NCBI GenBank assembly: GCA_030604505.1
Contig: JAUVVT010000186.1
Span: forward strand, 1 to 5,186
DNA: 5,186 nucleotides
Reading direction: 5' to 3'
From: a bacterium
Lineage (GTDB): Bacteria; SM23-31; JAUVVT01
A program made the translations under genes and the position numbers. This document shows, piece by piece, positions 1 through 5,186 of the stretch (positions within the stretch are counted from its first letter, which is position 1; each line of letters opens with the position of its first letter). The notes beneath the pieces were generated by a model. The model did no database searches. It had not been told where the DNA came from and saw only the letters and a list, made by a program, of their open reading frames with translations.

Positions 1-1999
1 GAGGTGCTTCTGGTGCAGTATTATCATACGGTACTGCAAATACCTGGTCACTGAAATTACTCTCATTAAGGGAACTGTCGGATGCAGAAATTTTATAATA
101 ATATGTCACTCCGGGAGAAATAAGAGTATCTTTATATGTCGTGTTCGGATGACTTGTTATTCCAGCCAAATCGGAAGATGTCGGAGTGAATCCGCTTGTC
201 AGACTTCTATAAATAGTATAACGCAAAATGTCCGATTCCGAATTAGTATTCCAGCTTAAATTTACAAATTTTTCACCTGCTTCCGCTGTAAGATTCTGTG
301 GAACATCAGGAGAACTCAAATCAGTGGGAGTCACGAAAACCTGCATACTGAAATCACTCTCCAAATAAGAGCTGTCAACTGCTGATATCCTGTAATAATA
401 AGTTGTATAAAGAGAAATATCAGTATCCACAAATGATGTATCGGGTGAAAATACTCTTCCGATAGAATCCGAAGAGGTCGGACTAAATCCGTTATATAAA
501 CTTCGATATATATTATACTGCAGGATATATCTTTCATTATTCGTAGACCAGGATAGATTTACCTGGTTGATACCGACAAAAACCGTTAAATTCTGCGGCG
601 AATCAGGTGGAAGTACATTGTTTACCGTAATGCTGATGGTATCAGTATCTGTAAAATATCCATCGCTCGCAGTAATCACAATGCCTTCATGTATTCCAAT
701 ATCATTACTGTCCGGAGTAATTGTAAGTAAACCCGTTCCATTTTCGTAATCAACAAAAGATGCAAAAGAAGGTGAATTTGAAATTGAAAGGATTATTGTG
801 TCTCCATCAGAATCGGATGCTGAAATATTCACCTCGAGAATATCCTTTTCGTCTACGGTTTGGTCGCCGATAAAACCAAGGACTGGAGAGGAACCTGTCA
901 TTGTGGCGGATATCTTTCTTATACAGTGATTTCCTCCATCAGCGAATAATATGTCACCGTTACTATTAACGATTATTCCATAAGGGTATTTTAAATATGC
1001 ATCAAGGGGGTCTTCAACATTTACATCATAGTCTCCCGTGCCAGTCTTCCCTGCAATTGTATTAATTATACCGCTGGGATTAACTTTCCGAATTCGGTTA
1101 TTTAATAAATCACCAATGTATAAGCTTCCTTCTGAATCAAGTGCAATTCCCCATGGGTTGAATAATTGAGCATCTACGGCTTGACCTCCATCACCTAAGT
1201 CTCCATATTCTCCAGTACCTGCAACTGTATATATTGTTCCACTTGTATCTACCTTTCGAATTCGATGATTTTCCTGGTCAGCAATATAAATGTTTCCTTC
1301 ACTGTCAACTTCGATATCAGATGGTTTATATAAGCTTGCGCTTATTGCAGGGATGTTGTCACCATTATATACCGAGTCTCCATTGCCTGCTACTGTTGTA
1401 ATTATTCCTGATATATCTATTTTTCTTATCCTATGATTATTCATATCTGCGATATATATATTTCCCTCATTATCAATATCTAATCCAGCAGGATGATAAA
1501 GTTTCGCATCTACGGCTTGACCTCCATCACCGAAGTATCCAGCTTCTCCAGTACCTGCAAATGTCGTAATTTCTCCTGATATATCGACTTTTCTAATCCG
1601 ATTATTACTTCTATCTGCAATATAGATGTTTCCAACACTATCAACTGCAACATCGGATGGATAATTAAGTAAAGAACTTGTAGCTGGTTTTCCATCTTCA
1701 TCATATCCTCTTCCATATTTTCCTGATATAGTGGTAATAATATCTAAAGAATCTATCTTCCTTATGCGATGATTATTACAGTCTGCGATATATATATTTC
1801 CGCTAATATCTTCAGTAAGATTGGACGGACCGGATAACTTTGTAACGGTTGCATATCTACCATCTCCATCATATCCTCCCGTGCCAGTCCCTGCTATTGT
1901 CGTTATTAAATCCTCAATAATATTGGAATATGATTTTTCTATTATTATAAATAATGCAGATAGGAGGATTAATAAAAATATGATTTCAATTTTTTTCAT
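1..1999 (-). CDS. Secreted NHL-repeat beta-propeller protein with cadherin/Ig-like and FN3 domains (3' end beyond window)
   Basis: The frame is open from the ATG at 1999 to the left edge: 666 residues and no stop. An in-frame TAA lies five codons upstream, so this is the first possible ATG. No clear Shine-Dalgarno precedes it, as is common in Bacteroidota. Residues 1-25 look like a signal peptide: MKK, a hydrophobic stretch at 6-20, and a small-residue end (SYS). Residues 35-366 hold six NHL repeats, each with an AGTG-like start, a GDGG-like turn, GNIYIAD and a NNHRIRKID-like end, spaced exactly 56 residues apart; this should fold as a six-bladed propeller. Residues about 370-461 form a cadherin/Ig-like domain (ASDSDGDT, ASDGYFTDTDT). 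FN3 domains follow at about 464-558 and 562-657, both with IYRSL and GF-PTSSD, and a third begins at 659. NHL propellers usually bind protein or carbohydrate partners; the ligand is unknown. No catalytic motif is seen. Export is inferred from the signal peptide; a T9SS tail beyond the edge is likely but not visible. Confidence 0.93.
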   Translation of the reverse strand, partial: MKKIEIIFLLILLSALFIIIEKSYSNIIEDLITTIAGTGTGGYDGDGRYATVTKLSGPSNLTEDISGNIYIADCNNHRIRKIDSLDIITTISGKYGRGYDEDGKPATSSLLNYPSDVAVDSVGNIYIADRSNNRIRKVDISGEITTFAGTGEAGYFGDGGQAVDAKLYHPAGLDIDNEGNIYIADMNNHRIRKIDISGIITTVAGNGDSVYNGDNIPAISASLYKPSDIEVDSEGNIYIADQENHRIRKVDTSGTIYTVAGTGEYGDLGDGGQAVDAQLFNPWGIALDSEGSLYIGDLLNNRIRKVNPSGIINTIAGKTGTGDYDVNVEDPLDAYLKYPYGIIVNSNGDILFADGGNHCIRKISATMTGSSPVLGFIGDQTVDEKDILEVNISASDSDGDTIILSISNSPSFASFVDYENGTGLLTITPDSNDIGIHEGIVITASDGYFTDTDTISITVNNVLPPDSPQNLTVFVGINQVNLSWSTNNERYILQYNIYRSLYNGFSPTSSDSIGRVFSPDTSFVDTDISLYTTYYYRISAVDSSYLESDFSMQVFVTPTDLSSPDVPQNLTAEAGEKFVNLSWNTNSESDILRYTIYRSLTSGFTPTSSDLAGITSHPNTTYKDTLISPGVTYYYKISASDSSLNESNFSDQVFAVPYDNTAPEAP
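902..1897 (-). repeat. Six tandem NHL propeller blades, 168-bp period
   Basis: The blades start at residues 35, 91, 147, 203, 259 and 315 of the left gene, so the spacing is 56 residues (168 bases) every time with no insertion or deletion. The consensus elements are an AGTGE-GY-GDGG-like turn, a YPSD--VDS-like strand, GNIYIAD and NNHRIRKID. The sixth blade is the most divergent (GDILFADGGNHCIRKI) and carries a Cys within its signature; another Cys is in blade 1 (IADCNNHRIRKID). The repeats are coding and belong to the gene; they are not a separate element. Confidence 0.9.
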
Positions 2000-2013
2000 A
2001 ACTGTCGCTATCC

Positions 2014-2041
2014 GTTATATGATGATAATGTAATATCCAAA
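2014..2041 (-). promoter_or_regulatory. Possible promoter of the NHL-repeat gene (weak)
   Basis: Read on the minus strand, TTTGGA (2036-2041) and TATAAC (2014-2019) are separated by 16 bases, close to the ATG at 1999. This would give a leader of only a few bases, which fits the lack of a Shine-Dalgarno. The match is loose and the region is very AT-rich, so such a pair could arise by chance. The Bacteroides-type TAnnTTTG element is not seen at the right place. Confidence 0.2.
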
Positions 2042-2059
2042 CATTGCAATTAACATTTA

Positions 2060-2080
2060 AATTAAAAATAATTTTTAATT
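2060..2080. repeat. AT-only perfect inverted repeat
   Basis: AATTAAAAA (2060-2068) and its exact complement TTTTTAATT (2072-2080) flank a 3-base TAA loop. It sits between the start of the left gene (minus strand) and the plus-strand remnant that begins at 2125. Having no G or C it would make a poor terminator; it could be an operator-like site or simply a product of the local base composition. Confidence 0.4.
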
Positions 2081-2124
2081 AGAAATATCAATTTATAATA
2101 ATGAGTGTTTTAAAGAATTTTTAA

Positions 2125-2450
2125 ATGGAGAAAATGAAATAGTATATTAAAATAAAATATCCATATTTATTTGATTTATATAAAGAAGCAATTAATTTTT
2201 ATGATACTCAAATAAGATCAATTAAATCTATTAAAGCTGACAGTCAGGGTGAATTAATTTTCAAACAGATTTTATTACAGTATTGTTTTATAGCTAATCA
2301 GGATTTGAAAAGCATATTAAACCGGAACAACCTAGCGTAAAAGTTAAAGGCATCATAGTACATTTTTTTGATGAATCAAATCACTTAATTGGAACGGCTT
2401 TGACTGATTCTTCAGGTGAAGCAAGAATAAATCTTAAAAAATCTCAGTAA
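2125..2450 (+). pseudogene. Broken small gene: helical N-terminal part and transthyretin-like C-terminal part in different frames
   Basis: From ATG at 2125 (MEKMK) an in-frame TAG follows at 2140-2142. The same frame then stays open to TAA at 2338-2340, giving a helical-looking sequence that begins YIKIKYPYLFDLYKEA and includes KADSQGELIFKQILLQY. The other part lies in the frame open from 2298 to the TAA at 2448-2450: KPEQPSVKVKGIIVHFFDES, then LIGTALTDSSGEARINL. That second part resembles the end of a transthyretin / carboxypeptidase-regulatory-like beta-sandwich (inference). Residue choice in both parts looks protein-like, not random. One stop and one frame change are needed to join them. 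No Shine-Dalgarno is visible before 2125, and an in-frame TAA lies directly upstream. The family is not recognised. A sequencing error cannot be excluded, but it would need two errors here while both large genes are clean. Confidence 0.5.
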
Positions 2451-2498
2451 TTCACGGTATTTAATTTATATTCTGTGTGCTACAGCAGGTAAAATTAT

Positions 2499-2705
2499 TT
2501 ATTTTAAAAGCTTATGAATAATTCTGGCTAATCGCTGTTTTTCTTCTGATTTCTTCACATATTTCATTAATAAACTGCCCGTTAAAATCGTAACAATCAA
2601 TCCAAATACACTCGGTACAAAAACTAAAAAAACTACACTGTCATTGAAATTGCTTTTTAATGTCATAAAAACTGCGACGGAGAAAAGAACTAAACCTCCA
2701 AGCAT
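2499..2705 (-). CDS. Small two-helix membrane protein, probably the intact 3' part of a broken gene
   Basis: The frame has 68 codons from the ATG at 2705 to TAA at 2499. Two hydrophobic stretches are visible, residues about 1-15 and 24-48 (VVFLVFVPSVFGLIVTILTG), followed by a basic tail (KYVKKSEEKQRLARIIHKLL), so the tail should be cytoplasmic. The first helix is too short if translation starts at 2705. The same frame is open a further 17 codons upstream and supplies FSLVSASIL, which gives a normal helix of about 23 residues. There is no good ribosome binding site for 2705. I therefore think the real start was upstream, in the segment described separately. The family is not recognised; a holin-like or generic inner-membrane protein would both fit. 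It converges on the plus-strand remnant, with 48 bases between their stops. Confidence 0.45.
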   Translation of the reverse strand: MLGGLVLFSVAVFMTLKSNFNDSVVFLVFVPSVFGLIVTILTGSLLMKYVKKSEEKQRLARIIHKLLK

Positions 2706-2818
2706 TAAAATACTCGCAGATACAAGAGAGAATTCCCTTTGATGATTTAATACTACTTATTGATTTTAAAAAATCATTTAAATATCGTTTTTCACTTTAA
2801 CGCCAAATTAGCGTCCAT
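2706..2818 (-). pseudogene. Frame-broken 5' part of the small membrane protein gene
   Basis: An ATG at 2818 has a strong AGGAGA Shine-Dalgarno at 2828-2833, 9 bases away, the best ribosome binding site in the middle region. It gives MDANLALK and then TGA at 2792-2794. The next frame continues with SEKRYLNDFLKSISS, a plausible amphipathic helix. The third frame then carries LNHQREFSLVSASIL directly into the membrane protein body that continues to 2499. Joined in order, the three pieces make one credible protein of roughly 100 residues with a cytoplasmic N-terminus and two helices. Two single-base changes would be needed, so I read it as a decayed gene; the join is inference. Confidence 0.45.
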
Positions 2819-2827
2819 TCTATTAAA

Positions 2828-2833
2828 TCTCCT
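2828..2833 (-). promoter_or_regulatory. Strong Shine-Dalgarno before the ATG at 2818
   Basis: The minus strand reads AGGAGA nine bases before the ATG at 2818. The two large genes' neighbourhood is otherwise poor in such sites. It supports 2818, not 2705, as the ancestral start of the small membrane protein gene. Confidence 0.5.
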
Positions 2834-2954
2834 ACAACAATTATTATCTGATATTCCCCATATTAAAATCAAATATGAATTTAGTATGAGTTTCGGTTAT
2901 ATTTTAAATGAAAACTAACAATTTTTCCATTAACTGCAACTGATTTTTTGATTG

Positions 2955-5186
2955 TTATTTTAGGAATACGAGTTTTTGGGTTTTGATAAAATTGTCTGTT
3001 TTTAGTTGATAAAAATATACTCCGCTTGAAACGATTTGTCCTGCGTTGTTTTTTCCATCCCATGTTACATAATTATATCCTGCTTCTTCGATTTTAGAAA
3101 CAAGTGTTCTAATTTCCTGACCAAGCGGATTATATATTTTGATTGTAATGTATTTTTGTTCAGGGAACTGATATTTTATAGTTGTTGTATTATTAAATGG
3201 ATTGGGATAGTTTTGAAATAATTTGAATGTTGTGGGATGAGTGATATTAATTTTTGCTGTTTTTGAGTATACATAGGAACCTTCCGAGTTATTTATTTTT
3301 AATTTGTAACAATATGTTCCAATATCCAAGTTATTATCATTATAGCTATATTCTTTTAATGAAGTGGACATAGTATTTGCGTTTATAAAACCTATGTTTG
3401 AAAATCCATTTCCATCCATACTTCTTTCAATTTCGAAGCTTGTTGTTTTTGGTGCGTAATACGTTGACCATTTTAATTTAATATTATTACTGTTTTCCTG
3501 AATGCAACTAAATGATGTTAATCCTATATTTAACGTTTCAGGATTACCGAAAAAGCTTACGCCTCTGCCTGCTGTACCAAACCATTTATTCCCGTAGCAA
3601 TCTTCAGCAATTGATTTAATGCTGTTATGAGCTAAACCATCAGCAGTTGTATAATTAATTAAATTTGTTCCATTAAAGCAATAGACTCCACGGTTTGTCC
3701 CAAACCAGATATTATTTTCTGAATCTTCAAATAATGAATATACAGCAGTATAATTAGGAACCGGTATTACAGTAAAATCAGTTCCATCATATTTGTATAA
3801 ACCCTTCATTGTTCCAAACCACTTGTTATTTCTTGAGTCAACTAATATTGAATATGTACCATATAATGATATATTGCCCGGTGTTTTTAATTTTGTCCAG
3901 TTGTTCCCGTCATATATTTGAACACCTCCGTTTGTTCCTGCAAGAATATCTCCATTTGAGTCAACAGCTAAAGAATAAACATAGCTTGAAGTCATTCCAT
4001 CACGAGTATTATATGTTTCCCAATTTATGCCGTTATATTTTCCAACTCCCCAAGTTCCGCCAATCCATAAGTTGTTATTTAAATCAAATACAGTTGAATT
4101 TATTTCATCATAGTATGGATCATTTTTTATTATCTGTTTTTCAGATTTACTTCCATCGAATTTATAAAGTCCTTTTTGAGAGGTACTTATCCAGAAATTA
4201 CCCAGATTATCATTTATTATAGAAGTTATGTTCCCCATTTCTGAACTGATAAAAACAGAGTCCAGTTTGTACGTTGTCCATTTAATTCCATTAAATTTAG
4301 ATAATTTTCCCCATCTTGTTCCAAACCATTTATTACCATCAGAATCGATTAGAATTGAATAAATATAATTGCCTGATAAGTTTGTATATGTATACCAGTT
4401 TGAGCCATCAAACATAGATATTCCTTCACTTGTTCCAAACCACAGAATTCCTTGTGAATCGGTATAAATAAAGAATATATTATCATTTATTAGTCCATTG
4501 TCAGTGGTATAATTTGTAAAGTTTGTGTTGTCAAATTTAGAAACACATTTTCCAGTTATTCCAAACCAGGTGTTTCCCAAAGAATCAAATGCCATAGCAG
4601 ATACATTATTACCTAATAATCCATTATCAGTATCATATGTGGTCCAATTGATTCCATCAAATTTATTTACACCTTCATAAGTTACAATCCATTTATTATC
4701 TTCATTGTCAATTAAAATAAATCGAATATGATTTTCAATCAGTCCGCTATTATCTTCATCATATGTTGTCCAAGTGTTTCCGTCAAATTTTTTTACGCCG
4801 TAACGACGTGTTCCAATCCATACATTACTATATTTATCCACAGCTAAAGTGCTAATTTTTTCTTCATAAATTCCATTGTCATTGAATTTAATCCAGTGTT
4901 CTCCATCGAAGTAAAATATTCCACCGTTGTATGATTCTGCACTTGTTTTAATCCATATTTTATCTTCATGGTCAATTATCATTATGTCTATATTATTACC
5001 AATTATTTCACTATTTTCTTCGTTATATATTGTCCAGTTTGTTCCATCAAATTTGGATACTCCGTTGTATGTTGCAAACCATTTGTTTCCTTTTGAATCT
5101 ATAATAATTTCGCGTACATAATTATTTGACAATCCATCTGATGTTGTATATAGTTGATTTTCTCCTGTAAATATGTTCCATTTTGC
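2955..5186 (-). CDS. T9SS-exported Reg_prop beta-propeller protein (5' end beyond window)
   Basis: The frame is open from the right edge to TAA at 2955: 743 residues visible, start missing. Numbering from the edge, residues 1-23 are the tail of one propeller repeat. Thirteen Reg_prop-type repeats follow (24-553), about 37-45 residues each, with a hydrophobic strand, D--GN-WFGT, G--KFDG-NW-TY and an NGL-like turn. With the partial one this makes 14, the number expected for two seven-bladed propellers. Residues 554-653 are FN3-like (IKLKWSTY, FEIERSMDG, GTYCYKLKI). Residues 654-743 are a complete T9SS type A sorting domain: FKLFQNYPNPFNNTTTI, IYNPLGQEIRTLV, WDGKNNAGQIVSSGVYFYQL and the terminal KLVFLK. 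Reg_prop repeats are best known as sensor domains of hybrid two-component regulators, but here no membrane segment, kinase or DNA-binding domain follows, so it is secreted or surface-anchored cargo. The ligand is unknown. An N-terminal signal peptide is expected beyond the edge. Confidence 0.95.
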   Translation of the reverse strand, partial: AKWNIFTGENQLYTTSDGLSNNYVREIIIDSKGNKWFATYNGVSKFDGTNWTIYNEENSEIIGNNIDIMIIDHEDKIWIKTSAESYNGGIFYFDGEHWIKFNDNGIYEEKISTLAVDKYSNVWIGTRRYGVKKFDGNTWTTYDEDNSGLIENHIRFILIDNEDNKWIVTYEGVNKFDGINWTTYDTDNGLLGNNVSAMAFDSLGNTWFGITGKCVSKFDNTNFTNYTTDNGLINDNIFFIYTDSQGILWFGTSEGISMFDGSNWYTYTNLSGNYIYSILIDSDGNKWFGTRWGKLSKFNGIKWTTYKLDSVFISSEMGNITSIINDNLGNFWISTSQKGLYKFDGSKSEKQIIKNDPYYDEINSTVFDLNNNLWIGGTWGVGKYNGINWETYNTRDGMTSSYVYSLAVDSNGDILAGTNGGVQIYDGNNWTKLKTPGNISLYGTYSILVDSRNNKWFGTMKGLYKYDGTDFTVIPVPNYTAVYSLFEDSENNIWFGTNRGVYCFNGTNLINYTTADGLAHNSIKSIAEDCYGNKWFGTAGRGVSFFGNPETLNIGLTSFSCIQENSNNIKLKWSTYYAPKTTSFEIERSMDGNGFSNIGFINANTMSTSLKEYSYNDNNLDIGTYCYKLKINNSEGSYVYSKTAKINITHPTTFKLFQNYPNPFNNTTTIKYQFPEQKYITIKIYNPLGQEIRTLVSKIEEAGYNYVTWDGKNNAGQIVSSGVYFYQLKTDNFIKTQKLVFLK
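2958..3227 (-). other. T9SS type A C-terminal sorting domain
   Basis: These are the last 90 residues of the right-hand gene. The domain has the usual order: PTTFKLFQNYPNPFN, a TTTIKYQFPE strand, ITIKIYNPLGQEIRTLV, GYNYVTWDGKNNAGQIVSSG, VYFYQL and a final KLVFLK. In this family the domain directs export through the type IX system across the outer membrane, after which it is normally cleaved and the protein attached or released. It is the best clue to the host group. Confidence 0.93.
3528..5186 (-). repeat. Thirteen Reg_prop propeller repeats plus one partial
   Basis: The repeats start at visible residues 24, 66, 111, 154, 195, 237, 275, 320, 362, 403, 445, 482 and 523. The core D--GNKWFGT is well kept in repeats 1, 7, 11 and 13. 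Repeat 2 carries extra residues in its loop (KTSAESYNGGIFYFDG). Repeat 8 has lost the NW-TY strand motif (SKSEKQIIKN), and repeat 10 lacks the core Trp (NGDILAGT). On the plus strand the shared core shows as a recurring CCAAACCA-type word. The last repeat lacks the usual turn, as expected when the first strand of the domain closes the ring. Confidence 0.85.

Noticed and set aside
902..1897. Regular direct repeats as a possible CRISPR or tandem DNA array
   Set aside because: The 168-bp period is coding, in frame, and matches NHL blades; units are too long and too similar along their whole length for repeat-spacer structure.
1821..2033. 70-codon plus-strand open frame over the start of the left gene
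   Set aside because: It is antisense to the signal peptide and first NHL blade, which have clear protein features in the other direction.
2298..2340. Programmed -1 frameshift joining the two parts of the plus-strand remnant
   Set aside because: The frame relation is -1 and an A-rich run (TTG AAA AGC) is present, but the separate TAG at 2140, the lack of a Shine-Dalgarno and of a strong downstream structure make decay more likely.
2881..3063. 60-codon minus-strand frame overlapping the end of the Reg_prop gene
   Set aside because: It is out of frame with the clear sorting domain and shows no feature of its own beyond basic residues from AT-rich codons.
3809..4222. 137-codon open frame on the plus strand
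   Set aside because: It lies wholly antisense to the Reg_prop repeats, has no domain pattern, and its odd Cys/His/Leu-rich composition is what the complement of WFGT/KFDG repeats gives.
5130..5132. TTG at 5132 as the start codon of the Reg_prop gene
   Set aside because: The frame continues upstream to the window edge with matching propeller sequence (residues 1-23), so the real start is beyond the window and this is an internal Leu.
2955..5186. Hybrid two-component sensor, the usual carrier of Reg_prop repeats
   Set aside because: No transmembrane helix, histidine kinase, receiver or AraC-type domain follows the propeller; the protein ends with a complete T9SS sorting domain and a stop.

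Overview
This is AT-rich bacterial DNA, most likely from the Bacteroidota / Ignavibacteriota / Chlorobiota part of the FCB group. The main evidence is the last 90 residues of the right-hand gene: a complete type IX secretion system (T9SS) sorting domain with the FQNYPNPFN opening and the SSGVYFYQL motif near the end. Secreted proteins in this group are commonly built from beta-propellers, Ig/FN3 modules and such a tail. The species cannot be told from the window.

Layout. Two large genes, both on the minus strand and both running off an edge, fill about four fifths of the window. Right (2955-5186): the 3' part of a secreted protein with thirteen visible Reg_prop-type beta-propeller repeats plus the tail of one more, then an FN3-like domain and the T9SS sorting domain. 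Its start lies beyond the right edge. Left (1-1999): the 5' part of a secreted protein with a signal peptide, a six-repeat NHL beta-propeller with an exact 56-residue period, a cadherin/Ig-like domain, two FN3 domains and the first residues of a third. Its 3' end lies beyond the left edge. Neither is an enzyme by any motif I can see; both look like modular surface or exported binding proteins.

Middle (2000-2954): about 950 bases with no intact normal-sized gene, but not empty. On the plus strand, 2125-2450 reads as a broken small gene (in-frame TAG near the start, then a frame change around 2298-2340). On the minus strand, 2499-2818 reads as a small two-helix membrane protein whose last 68 codons are intact. 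Its ribosome binding site, ATG and N-terminal part survive upstream in two other frames. The two remnants point at each other with 48 bases between them. A perfect AT-only inverted repeat (2060-2080) lies between the left gene and the plus-strand remnant.

How they relate. The two propeller genes point the same way and are probably both cell-surface or T9SS cargo proteins, but the decayed interval makes a shared transcript doubtful. I see no RNA gene, CRISPR array, insertion sequence or defence system. The most notable observations are the regular NHL propeller with two nearly identical DNA segments in blades 3 and 5, the probable 14-blade double propeller joined to a T9SS tail instead of a sensor kinase, and the two frame-broken small genes.
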